This document shows, piece by piece, positions 17,664-26,035 of a DNA stretch of 64,000 bases. Origin of the DNA: Streptomyces longisporoflavus. Its GTDB lineage: Bacteria > Actinomycetota > Actinomycetes > Streptomycetales > Streptomycetaceae. The translations under genes were made by a program, and so were the position numbers. The stretch is taken from contig NZ_BMTR01000012.1 in NCBI RefSeq assembly GCF_014649775.1, forward strand, positions 186,001 through 250,000. Reading direction: 5' to 3'. Under the pieces are notes generated by a model. The model was not told where the DNA came from and ran no database searches. It saw only the letters and a list, made by a program, of their open reading frames with translations. Positions within the stretch are counted from its first letter, which is position 1. The number at the start of each line of letters is the position of its first letter.

Positions 17664-18151
17664 GCGCCCGCTCCTTCGCGGCTCCAGTCCCCGGATTTGC
17701 CGCCGGACTTCTCCTCGACGCGTACGTCCGTGATGACCGCGCCCTTGTCGACCGCCTTGACCATGTCGATCACCGTGAGGGCGGCGACGCTCACCGCGGT
17801 GAGGGCCTCCATCTCGACGCCGGTGCGGTCCGTCGTCTTCACCGTGGCCAGGATCTCCACGGCGTCGTCCGCCACGGAGAGGTCGACTTTCACGCCGGAG
17901 ACGGCCAGCGGGTGGCAGAGCGGGATCAGGTCGGGCGTGCGCTTGGCGCCCATGATGCCCGCGATCCGCGCGGTGGCCAGGGCGTCGCCCTTGGGGACGC
18001 CTTCCCCGCGCAGCAGTTCGATCACGCGGGGCGAGACCAGGACGCGGCCACTGGCGCTCGCGGTGCGCGCGGTCACGTCCTTCGCGGATACGTCGACCAT
18101 GCGGGCGGCGCCCGCCTCGTCGATGTGCGTCAGTCCCTGATCCGTACTCAT
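17660..18151 (-). CDS. moaC: Cyclic pyranopterin monophosphate synthase MoaC
   Basis: This 163-residue protein is full length for MoaC, which acts with MoaA in the first step of molybdopterin synthesis. It shows the N-terminal LTHIDEAGAARMVDVS, ATARIAGIMGAKRTPDLIPLCHPL with the conserved CHPL at about 79-82, GVEMEALTAVSVAALTVIDMVKA, and the catalytic KSGGKSGDW at the end. It starts at ATG 18151 and shares four bases with mog. Confidence 0.94.
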   Translation of the reverse strand: MSTDQGLTHIDEAGAARMVDVSAKDVTARTASASGRVLVSPRVIELLRGEGVPKGDALATARIAGIMGAKRTPDLIPLCHPLAVSGVKVDLSVADDAVEILATVKTTDRTGVEMEALTAVSVAALTVIDMVKAVDKGAVITDVRVEEKSGGKSGDWSREGAGA

Positions 18152-18237
18152 GTGCTGTGGCGCTCCCGGTCCGGGCCCTCTCGCGGTGCGGCGCGGGGGG
18201 CCTATGTGCGCGACACCGTACCGCGCGAAGGGCACTC

Positions 18238-19569
18238 TCAGCCGAGCAGGACCACTTCGACGTCGGCGCCCGGCTCCACCGACGCGGTGTCCTCCGGGAC
18301 GACGATCAGCGCGTTCGCGTGCGCCAGGGCCGCGACGAGGTGGGAGCCCGCGCCGCCCACGGGGCGCACGGTGCCCGCCTCCGCGTCGTACTGACCGCGC
18401 AGGAACTGCCGCTTTCCCGCGGGCGACGTCAGCGCCTTGTCGGCGGCGAGCTCCGCGCGCGCGGTGGGCCGGTGGACGTCGGGGAGGCCCATCAGGGCGC
18501 GCACCGCGGGACGCACGAAGATCTCGAAGGAGACGTACGACGACACGGGGTTGCCCGGCAGCGCGAGCAGCGGGGTGTGGTCGGGGCCGATGGAGCCGAA
18601 GCCCTGCGGCTTGCCCGGCTGCATGGCGAGCTTGCGGAACTCGATGCCGCTGCCGTCCTCGTCCTCGTCGCCGACCGAGGAGAGGGCTTCCTTCACGACG
18701 TCGTACGCGCCGACGCTGACGCCGCCCGTGGTGACGACGAGGTCGGCGCGGATCAGCTGGTCCTCGATGGTGGAGCGCAGTGTCTCGGCGTCGTCGGCGA
18801 CCGCGCCGACGCGGTAGGCGATCGCTCCGGCCTCGCGGGCCGCCGCGGTGAGGGCGAAGCTGTTGGAGTCGAAGATCTGCCCCTCGGCCAATTCCTCGCC
18901 GGGCTGGACCAGTTCGCTGCCGGTGGACATGACGACCACGCGGGGGCGCGGGCGCACCTTGACCGTGCCGCGGCCGATCGCGGCGAGCAGGCCGATCTGC
19001 GGGGCGCCGAGGACCGTGCCCGCGGTCAGGGCGCGGTCGCCGGCCCGGACGTCGCTGCCACGCGCCCGCACGTGCGCGCGTGCCTCCGCGGGGCGGTGCA
19101 CGCGGACCTCGCCGGAAGCTCCCTCGGGGGCGGCGCTGTGCGCGCGCATCCCGGAGACGGGGCCTTCGCCGAGGCCTCCGTCGGTCCACTCCACGGGGAC
19201 GACCGCCTCGGCGCCGGGCGGGAGCGGGGCGCCGGTCATGATGCGTGCGGCCTGGCCCGCGCCGACTTCCGGCTGCTCGCCCTGGCCGGCGGCCACGTCA
19301 CCGATGACGGTGAGGACGGCGGGGAACTCCTCGCTCGCGCCCGCGATGTCGGCGACCCGGACCGCGTAACCGTCCATGGAGCTGTTGTCGAAGGGCGGCA
19401 GCGAGACGGGCACCGTGACGTCCTCGACGAGGACGCAGCCCTGGGCGTCGAGGAGTTGGAGCTCGATGGGCTCCAGGGGCCGGACGGATCCGAGGATGTC
19501 GTCCAGGTGCTCGCTCACCGACCAGACGTGGTCCTGGCCGGTGACTTCGGTCGTCGCGCTGCTGCTCAA
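18238..19569 (-). CDS. moeA: Molybdopterin molybdenumtransferase MoeA / gephyrin-like Glp
   Basis: This 443-residue MoeA has all expected motifs: NSSMDGYAVRV near 61-71, GDVAAGQ, RIMTGAPLPPGA, RARGSDVRAGD, MSTGSELV, DSNSFAL, TTGGVSVGAYD and LPGNPVSSYVSFE. MoeA inserts molybdate into adenylylated molybdopterin. In Corynebacterium the orthologous gene next to galU encodes Glp, a gephyrin-like division protein that binds FtsZ and the receptor GLPR; the gene order here matches. The start is TTG at 19569, with GAGGAG ten bases upstream inside the galU end. No ATG or GTG fits the conserved N-terminus. Whether it serves cofactor synthesis, division or both cannot be told from sequence. Confidence 0.9.
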   Translation of the reverse strand: MSSSATTEVTGQDHVWSVSEHLDDILGSVRPLEPIELQLLDAQGCVLVEDVTVPVSLPPFDNSSMDGYAVRVADIAGASEEFPAVLTVIGDVAAGQGEQPEVGAGQAARIMTGAPLPPGAEAVVPVEWTDGGLGEGPVSGMRAHSAAPEGASGEVRVHRPAEARAHVRARGSDVRAGDRALTAGTVLGAPQIGLLAAIGRGTVKVRPRPRVVVMSTGSELVQPGEELAEGQIFDSNSFALTAAAREAGAIAYRVGAVADDAETLRSTIEDQLIRADLVVTTGGVSVGAYDVVKEALSSVGDEDEDGSGIEFRKLAMQPGKPQGFGSIGPDHTPLLALPGNPVSSYVSFEIFVRPAVRALMGLPDVHRPTARAELAADKALTSPAGKRQFLRGQYDAEAGTVRPVGGAGSHLVAALAHANALIVVPEDTASVEPGADVEVVLLG

Positions 19570-19573
19570 AGTG

Positions 19574-20503
19574 CTACATCTCCTCGGACACGTAACTGCG
19601 AAGCCAGGCCTGGAAGTCCGGGCCCAGGTCTTCACGTTCGCACGCGAGTCTGACAATGGCACGCAGATAGTCGCCCCGGTCGCCGGTGTCATAGCGGCGG
19701 CCCTTGAAGACGACGCCGTGCACGGGGCCGCCGGCCTTCCCCGCGACATCATCCGCTGATTGATACTGCGCCGCGAGCTGCTGGAGGGCGTCGGTGAGCT
19801 GGATCTCGCCGCCTCGGCCCGGCTCGGTCTTGCGCAGTATGTCGAAGACGTGCGGGTCAAGGACGTACCGGCCGATGATGGCGTAGTTGCTGGGGGCGTC
19901 CGCGGCGTCGGGCTTCTCGACCAGACCGGTGATCTCGACGACGTCGCTGTCGTCGGTCGGCTTCACCGCCGCGCAGCCGTAGAGGTGGATCTGCTCCGGG
20001 GCCACCTCCATGAGGGCGATGACGCTGCCGCCGTGCCGCTCCTGGACGTCGACCATGCGGGCGAGCAGCGGGTCGCGCGGGTCGATCAGGTCGTCGCCGA
20101 GGAGCACCGCGAAGGGTTCGTTGCCGACGTGCGGGGCGGCGCACAGGACGGCGTGACCGAGTCCCCTGGGGTCGCCCTGGCGTACGTAGTGCATGGTCGC
20201 GAGGTCGCTGGACTCCTGGACCTTCGCGAGACGCGCCTCGTCGCCCTTCTTCAGGAGGGCGGACTCCAGTTCGTAGTTGCGGTCGAAGTGGTCCTCGAGG
20301 GGCCGCTTGTTGCGGCCCGTGATCATGAGGACGTCGTCGAGGCCGGCGGAGGCGGCCTCCTCGACCACGTACTGGATCGCCGGCTTGTCGACGACCGGCA
20401 GCATCTCCTTCGGAGTGGCCTTGGTGGCCGGCAGGAACCGGGTGCCGAGACCTGCTGCGGGGATGACAGCCTTGCTGATCCGCGGGGGGTGAGACTCAGT
20501 CAT
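19574..20503 (-). CDS. galU: UTP-glucose-1-phosphate uridylyltransferase
   Basis: This 309-residue GalU makes UDP-glucose from UTP and glucose-1-phosphate. Diagnostic motifs are IPAAGLGTRFLPATKATPKEM (nucleotide loop, key part AAGLGTRFLP), KPAIQYVVEEA, GRNKRPLEDHFD, GLGHAVLCA, the LLGDDLIDP metal site, GLVEKP and GGEIQLTDAL. ATG 20503 is chosen; an in-frame ATG at 20515 adds four residues. No ribosome site precedes either, so a leaderless message is likely. The moeA start lies four bases after its stop. Confidence 0.92.
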   Translation of the reverse strand: MTESHPPRISKAVIPAAGLGTRFLPATKATPKEMLPVVDKPAIQYVVEEAASAGLDDVLMITGRNKRPLEDHFDRNYELESALLKKGDEARLAKVQESSDLATMHYVRQGDPRGLGHAVLCAAPHVGNEPFAVLLGDDLIDPRDPLLARMVDVQERHGGSVIALMEVAPEQIHLYGCAAVKPTDDSDVVEITGLVEKPDAADAPSNYAIIGRYVLDPHVFDILRKTEPGRGGEIQLTDALQQLAAQYQSADDVAGKAGGPVHGVVFKGRRYDTGDRGDYLRAIVRLACEREDLGPDFQAWLRSYVSEEM

Positions 20504-20597
20504 GTCCGTAACCATAACCGGTGAGTATGTGCGAAATCTGTGTCTCAGGACATTTTGTTCTCATATGAGCGCACCTGGAAGGATTTGTGAGCGCACC

Positions 20598-21209
20598 ATG
20601 CAAGAAACCGGCCCCGCCGAGCCAACCAAGCGCACGTTGCGCGGAGAAATCCTCGCGGTGAGACGCCGGTTGACTAGGGATGACGCGCAGAAGGCCGCCG
20701 CGGTTCTCGCCGACCGCGCACTGGATCTGCCGGAGCTCTCCGGAGCGCGCACGGTCGCGGCGTACGTCTCCGTGGGGAGCGAACCGGGGACGCGCGCGCT
20801 CCTGGACGCGCTCCACGCGCGCGGGACGCGGGTCCTGCTGCCGGTGCTCATGGAGGACAACGACCTGGACTGGGCGGCCTATGCGGGCGCGGACTCGCTG
20901 GCCCGCGTACAACACCCCGGAAAGATCGAGCTCTTGGAGCCCTCCGGGGCGCGGCTCGGCCCCGATGCCGTCGTGGCGGCGGACGCCGTGCTGCTGCCGG
21001 GCCTGGCCGTGGACGAGGGCGGCATGCGGCTCGGGCGCGGCGGCGGGTCGTACGACAGGGTGCTCGCCCGGCTCGGGCGGGCCGGGGCCGATCCCGCCCT
21101 GGTGGTGCTCCTGTACGACACGGAGGTCGTCGCCCGCGTCCCCCGGGAGCCGCACGACAAGCCCGTGCACGCGGTGGTGACCCCGTCGGGAGCCCGCCGC
21201 TTCCGTTGA
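20598..21209 (+). CDS. 5-formyltetrahydrofolate cyclo-ligase
   Basis: This 203-residue protein is of the 5-FCL family, which converts 5-formyl-THF to 5,10-methenyl-THF using ATP. It shows an N-terminal LRGEILAVRRRLT basic motif, VAAYVSVGSEPGTR, DAVLLPGLAVDEGGMRLGRGGGSYDRVLARL (the family's G-x-G-x-G-x-YDR motif) and a C-terminal HDKPVHAVVT. The start is uncertain: ATG 20598 fits the family best and GGAAGGA lies 13 bases upstream, while an ATG at 20565 would add 11 residues. It is divergent from galU. Confidence 0.87.
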   Translation: MQETGPAEPTKRTLRGEILAVRRRLTRDDAQKAAAVLADRALDLPELSGARTVAAYVSVGSEPGTRALLDALHARGTRVLLPVLMEDNDLDWAAYAGADSLARVQHPGKIELLEPSGARLGPDAVVAADAVLLPGLAVDEGGMRLGRGGGSYDRVLARLGRAGADPALVVLLYDTEVVARVPREPHDKPVHAVVTPSGARRFR

Positions 21210-21220
21210 GGTCACGCAGT

Positions 21221-21264
21221 ACCGAAAAGGGCCCTCCACGCGCGCGTGGAGGGCCCTTTTCGGT
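21221..21264. terminator. Strong bidirectional terminator
   Basis: A perfect 20-bp stem (ACCGAAAAGGGCCCTCCACG with its complement) closes on CGCG. The A/T-rich CGAAAA and TTTTCG ends give terminator function in both directions. It separates the convergent cyclo-ligase and penicillin acylase genes. Confidence 0.92.
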
Positions 21265-21279
21265 GGTGCGGGTGTCAGC

Positions 21280-24036
21280 TCACGGCCGCAGCACCAGCGT
21301 GTCGTTCGTGCTGTTCTTGACGGCGTCCTCCGAGTAGGACCACGGCAGCAGCTCGCCCTTGACCCACTTGTTGGTCTGGTCGGTGTAGTGCGCGCTGTAG
21401 GCGTGCCCCGAAGCCCCGGTGAGGTTGATCCACTTGGACTTGTCGAAGTCGTCGAGGTTCACCACCATGCGCATCGACGGCACCCACTGCACGCCGTAGC
21501 CGCCCGCCGCGTTCCAGCCGGTGGCGTTGACCGCCGCCTCGCCGCCGCCCAGCTTGAACGGGCCGCGGTTGAGCATGAACTGGAGCCAGCCGGGGCCTTC
21601 GACGCCCAGGGTCTGGTTCTTCAGGGTCAGCCGGTGCAGGCGGCCCCAGCTCCAGGTGTCGACGTCCTTGCCGAGCTTGGCCGTCAGGTCCCAGCGCGCG
21701 TCCTCCATGGCCCGGCCGAAGAGCTGGTCGCGGGTCTTGGTGGCGGAGTCCGTGCGGGTCTTGGGCGACTTCCACCAGTCGTTGTCCTCGTCGTCGAGGA
21801 TCGACCGGATCACTTCGTAGTAGCGGTCGCCGCCGTCGGGCTGCGCGGATTCCGCGTCCCGCTGGCCGCACTCGCGCACCGGCTCGGCCTCGTCGGCCGG
21901 GCCCGTGTTGCCGGCCGGCTCGACGTTCAGGCACTGGCCCTTGACCCGCAGCTCCTTGGGCAGCTTGTTGCCGATGGAGAGCTTGAGGATGTTGCGCCAG
22001 ACCGAGTTGAAGTACGCGGCTGCCGCCGAGTCGGCGTCCTGGGTGTAGTCCCAGCCCTCCAGGAGCTTCTGCGCCTCGCGGACGTAGCTGTCCTTGACGT
22101 CGATCTTGAGCAGCTTGGGCACGAGCAGCTTGGCGATCTCGCTGCTGTTGTCCATCTGCATCGTGCGCATGTCCTCGGTGGAGACCTTCCCACCGTTCTT
22201 GATCTTCGACTGGATCAGATCGGTGATGCGCTGGCTGCGCGCCCCGTAGCCCCAGTCCGCCGTGAGCTTGTACGGGTAGTCCTTGCCGATGACGGCCTGG
22301 TTGGCGGTCACGATGTAACCCCGCTCGGGGTCGTACTCGTAGGGCAGCGCGGACTGCGGGATGTAGCCGGTCCAGCGGTAGTCGGAGTCCCAGCCGGGCG
22401 CGGGCAGCGCGCCGTCGCCCTTGCCCCGGACCGGGATCTTGCCCGGTGCCTGGTAGCCGATGTGGCCGTCGCGGTCCGCGTAGATCAGGTTCTGCGAGGG
22501 CACTTCAAAAGAAGCGGCCGCCTTGCGGAAGCCCGCGAAGTCCTTCGCCTTGTTGAGCTCGAAGACAGCGTCCATCGACTTGCCGGGCTTCAGCGCGGTC
22601 CAGCGCAGCGAGACTCCGTAGCCGTCGCCCCGGTCGGGGGCGGCGCTGTCGACGGTGGCCTTCTTGCCGACCTTCACCAGTTCGTCGTCGCGGTCGGAGA
22701 GCAGGGGGCCGTTGTCGGTCTCCCGGACGGTGATCTTCTTCGGCTTGCCGCCGGCGACCTTGATGGTCTCCACCCGGGTCTTGAAGGGCAGCACCTTGTC
22801 GTCGTACGCGTAGCCGTCGCCCTCGAACTTCTCGAGGTAGAGGTCGGTGACGTCGGCGCCGAGGTTCGTCATGCCCCAGGCGATGTCCTTGTTGTGGCCG
22901 ATGACCACGCCGGGCATCCCCGCGAAGGTGTAGCCCGAGACGTCGTACTGGCAGTCCTTGGAGAGCGACCGGCAGTGCAGGCCCATCTGGTACCAGGTGG
23001 AGGGCAGCTGGGGCGACAGGTGCGGGTCGTTGGCCAGGAGGGGCTTTCCGGTGATCGTGTGGTCACCGGAGACCACCCAGGAGTTGGAGCCGATGCCGTT
23101 GCCGTTCGGGCCGAGGCCCGCGTCCGGGACGCTGTCCAGGATGTCGGAGAGGCCCGACAGCTGGGACTGGAGTCCGTCGGGGGCCTGGGCGTTGCCCGCG
23201 AGGCCCGTGCCGGCCGCGCCGTCGGTCTGCGACTGCGACTGGCTGCCCGCGCTGCCCTTGCCGTCGTACTCATCGGTGGCGCTGTTGAGGGCGCCCTCCT
23301 GGACGATGGGCTTGTTCCGGGCGTACGGGTAAGCCGGGTAGAGGTCCTTGATCTGCGACGGGCCAAGGCGGCTGGTCATCAGGGAGCGGTCGATCTCGTC
23401 CTGCATGTTGCCGCGCAGGTCCCAGGCCATGGCCTTGAGCCACGCCACCGAGTCGACGGGGGTCCACTCCTGCGGCGCGTAGTCGTTGGTGAAGCCGAGC
23501 GCGGCGTACTCCAGGGAGATGTCCTTGCCGCTCTTGCCCTTCAAGTAGGCGTTGACTCCCTTGGAGTACGCCTGGAGGTACTTCTTCGTCTTCGGCGAGA
23601 GTTTGGAGTCGTACTCCTTCTGCGCCACCCGGTGCCAGCCGAGCGTCCGCAGGAACTCGTCGGTCTTCACCTGGCTCTTGCCGAACATCTCGGAGAGGCG
23701 GCCGGAGGTCGTATGACGGCGGACGTCCATCTCCCAGAAGCGGTCCTGGGCCTGGACGAAGCCCTGTGCCATGAAGAGGTCGGCGTCGGACTCGGCGTAG
23801 ATCTGCGGGATGCCGTTGCCGTCGCGCTTCACGTCCACGGGGCCGGAGAGACCGTCGAGCTTGATCGTCCCCTTCGTCTGCGGGAAGGAGGCGCGCACCG
23901 TGTCGACGCTCCAGTAGGCGCCGTAACCGATGCCCGCCACGATGGCCAGGACCAGGACGATCACGATGAGGCGGGCTCGGCGCCCCTTCTTCTTGCCGGA
24001 CTTATGACCGGAAGAGGCGGTGGTATTCGAGGGCAT
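21280..24036 (-). CDS. Penicillin acylase family Ntn-hydrolase
   Basis: This 918-residue S45-family precursor has a Lys/Arg-rich cytoplasmic N-terminus, one membrane helix (about 22-46), an alpha-chain region with AQGFVQAQDRFWEMDVRRH, then a spacer and the beta-chain nucleophile Ser317 in GSNSWVVSG. Later family motifs are LANDPHLSPQLPSTWYQ and GMPGVVIGHNKDIAWGMTN. The spacer (about 250-310) is Gly/Ser/Gln-rich and is probably removed on self-processing. The family hydrolyses acyl amides, including beta-lactams and acyl-homoserine lactones; the substrate here is unknown. It should be membrane-anchored and face outward. ATG 24036 starts at the basic N-terminus. Confidence 0.88.
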   Translation of the reverse strand: MPSNTTASSGHKSGKKKGRRARLIVIVLVLAIVAGIGYGAYWSVDTVRASFPQTKGTIKLDGLSGPVDVKRDGNGIPQIYAESDADLFMAQGFVQAQDRFWEMDVRRHTTSGRLSEMFGKSQVKTDEFLRTLGWHRVAQKEYDSKLSPKTKKYLQAYSKGVNAYLKGKSGKDISLEYAALGFTNDYAPQEWTPVDSVAWLKAMAWDLRGNMQDEIDRSLMTSRLGPSQIKDLYPAYPYARNKPIVQEGALNSATDEYDGKGSAGSQSQSQTDGAAGTGLAGNAQAPDGLQSQLSGLSDILDSVPDAGLGPNGNGIGSNSWVVSGDHTITGKPLLANDPHLSPQLPSTWYQMGLHCRSLSKDCQYDVSGYTFAGMPGVVIGHNKDIAWGMTNLGADVTDLYLEKFEGDGYAYDDKVLPFKTRVETIKVAGGKPKKITVRETDNGPLLSDRDDELVKVGKKATVDSAAPDRGDGYGVSLRWTALKPGKSMDAVFELNKAKDFAGFRKAAASFEVPSQNLIYADRDGHIGYQAPGKIPVRGKGDGALPAPGWDSDYRWTGYIPQSALPYEYDPERGYIVTANQAVIGKDYPYKLTADWGYGARSQRITDLIQSKIKNGGKVSTEDMRTMQMDNSSEIAKLLVPKLLKIDVKDSYVREAQKLLEGWDYTQDADSAAAAYFNSVWRNILKLSIGNKLPKELRVKGQCLNVEPAGNTGPADEAEPVRECGQRDAESAQPDGGDRYYEVIRSILDDEDNDWWKSPKTRTDSATKTRDQLFGRAMEDARWDLTAKLGKDVDTWSWGRLHRLTLKNQTLGVEGPGWLQFMLNRGPFKLGGGEAAVNATGWNAAGGYGVQWVPSMRMVVNLDDFDKSKWINLTGASGHAYSAHYTDQTNKWVKGELLPWSYSEDAVKNSTNDTLVLRP

Positions 24037-24267
24037 CGCTGTCCTTGCTGTCCTTACGCGAGCGGCAGGGCTGGCTGGGCGGTGGTGGGAGCGCTGGAGC
24101 AACTGTAGGCGCAGGGCACTGTGGCCTCGGACGCGGAGTCTGGAACCTACACGGCGTCAGGAAACTACATGGCGGCGTATCGCATGAGCGTTCGAAGGCA
24201 TCAAGGAAGCGTTAACAATTAGGTAAGGTAACGAAGTACTTGGCTCGCGCGCTGGAAGGAACGGCCC

Positions 24268-25788
24268 CTGACTGTCCACGACCTCAACCAGCTTCTGCTC
24301 ATCTGCTCGCTCGTCCTGCTCGTCGCCGTGGCGGCGGTCCGCATCTCGTCGCGCAGCGGTCTCCCGAGCCTGCTTCTGTATCTCGGCATCGGCGTTGCCA
24401 TGGGCCAGGACGGCGTCGGCAACCTGAGCTTCAACAATGCCGAACTGACGCAGGTCATAGGCTATGCGGCGCTCGTCGTGATCCTGGCCGAGGGCGGCCT
24501 CGGCACGAAGTGGAAAGAGATCAAACCCGCTCTGCCCGCGGCCGCCGTCCTCTCGCTCGCCGGCATCGCGGTGAGCGTCGGCGTGACCGCGGCGGGCGCC
24601 CACTACCTGGTCGGCCTGGAGTGGCGACAGGCGCTCATCATCGGCGCGGTGGTCTCCTCGACGGACGCGGCGGCGGTCTTCTCCGTGCTGCGCAAGGTAC
24701 CGCTGCCCTCGCGCGTGACGGGCATCCTGGAAGCTGAATCCGGGTTCAACGACGCCCCCGTGGTGATCCTGGTCGTGGCCTTCTCCGCGGCGGGTCCCGT
24801 GGAGCACTGGTACATCCTCGTCGCCGAGATCGCCCTGGAGCTGGCGATCGGTGCCGCGATCGGCATCGCGGTGGGCTGGCTCGGCGCCTACGGCCTGCGG
24901 CACGTGGCACTGCCCGCGTCCGGCCTCTACCCCATCGCCGTGATGGCCATCGCGGTCGCCGCCTACGCCGCCGGAGCCATGGCGCACGGCAGTGGATTCC
25001 TCGCCGTCTACCTCGCCTCGATGGTCCTCGGCAACGCCAAGCTGCCGCACTGGCCCGCGACGCGCGGCTTCGCCGAAGGGCTCGGCTGGATCGCGCAGAT
25101 CGGCATGTTCGTCCTGCTCGGCCTCCTGGTCACCCCGCACGACCTGCTCGACGACACCTGGCCCGCGATCATCATCGGCTTGATCCTGACCATGGTGGCC
25201 AGACCACTGGGGGTCATCGCCAGCCTGCTGCCGTTCCGCATGCCCTGGCAGGAGAAGGCCCTGATGTCCTGGGCGGGGCTGCGCGGAGCCGTGCCCATCA
25301 TCCTGGCCACGATCCCGATGGTGAACGGCGTCGACGACAGCCAGCGGATCTTCAACATCGTCTTCGTACTGGTCGTCGTCTACACCCTCATCCAGGGGCC
25401 CACGCTGCCCTGGCTGGCCAAGAAGCTGCGCCTCGGCGACTCCTCCGGCGCCGCCGACCTGGGCATCGAGTCGGCTCCCCTGGAGCGCCTTCGCGGACAT
25501 CTGCTCTCGGTGGGCATCCCGAAGGGGTCACGGATGCACGGCGTCGAGGTGGGCGAGCTGCGGATGCCCGCGGGGGCGGCGGTCACCCTCGTCGTTCGCA
25601 ACGGCGAATCGTTCGTGCCGCAGCCCACGACCGTGCTGCAGCGCGGTGACGAGCTTCTGGTGGTCGCGACCGACCCGGTGCGGGACGCGGCGGAGAAGCG
25701 GCTGCGGGCGGTCGGACAAGGCGGAAAGCTGGCCGGATGGCTGGGAACCGCTGGTCAGGAGCCGGAAGGGCGGGGCAATCGCAGGTGA
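24268..25788 (+). CDS. Potassium/proton antiporter, CPA1 family (CvrA/NhaP2 type)
   Basis: This 506-residue protein has about 12 membrane helices (to about residue 400) and a cytoplasmic C-terminus of TrkA-C type (GIPKGSRMHGVEVGELRMPAGAAVTLVVRNG..., key part LRMPAGAAVTLVVR). The helix with SSTDAAAVFSVLR and ESGFNDAPVVI carries the conserved Asp residues of ion transport. The frame's only in-phase start covering the first helix is CTG at 24268, preceded by GGAAGGA at 24253-24259. GTG 24328 would remove the first helix. It would exchange K(+) or Na(+) for protons. Confidence 0.83.
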   Translation: MTVHDLNQLLLICSLVLLVAVAAVRISSRSGLPSLLLYLGIGVAMGQDGVGNLSFNNAELTQVIGYAALVVILAEGGLGTKWKEIKPALPAAAVLSLAGIAVSVGVTAAGAHYLVGLEWRQALIIGAVVSSTDAAAVFSVLRKVPLPSRVTGILEAESGFNDAPVVILVVAFSAAGPVEHWYILVAEIALELAIGAAIGIAVGWLGAYGLRHVALPASGLYPIAVMAIAVAAYAAGAMAHGSGFLAVYLASMVLGNAKLPHWPATRGFAEGLGWIAQIGMFVLLGLLVTPHDLLDDTWPAIIIGLILTMVARPLGVIASLLPFRMPWQEKALMSWAGLRGAVPIILATIPMVNGVDDSQRIFNIVFVLVVVYTLIQGPTLPWLAKKLRLGDSSGAADLGIESAPLERLRGHLLSVGIPKGSRMHGVEVGELRMPAGAAVTLVVRNGESFVPQPTTVLQRGDELLVVATDPVRDAAEKRLRAVGQGGKLAGWLGTAGQEPEGRGNRR

Positions 25789-26035
25789 CGGGCGCCTCAA
25801 TCTCGGTATTCACAGGTCGATAGAGGCAACTCCCTGTACGATGAAGGCACACTTCTTCTGTACCGAATGATCGAACCAACTCTGTCTGAAGCAGAGCTGG
25901 CGCCGACCGTATGGCGGCCGCGTGCCCCCGCAGTGGGCAACCGGCATCTACCGCAGTCCTGCGCTAGAGGACAGCTCTCGGCGCCGCCGCCCTGACCAGG
26001 GGGCCGCGCTACCAGGCAGCAGAAAGGCACGGGCC
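25789..26035. other. Intergenic region without recognised element
   Basis: This 247-bp stretch separates the antiporter and MFS genes, which read the same way. A frame open from 25922 into the MFS gene has no protein-like N-terminus. No clear terminator or operator was found; a promoter for the MFS gene is expected here. Confidence 0.4.

Noticed and set aside
24219..24232. An iron-regulator (DmdR/IdeR) box before the antiporter
   Set aside because: TTAGGTAAGGTAAC matches only the left part of the iron box; the right arm is missing.
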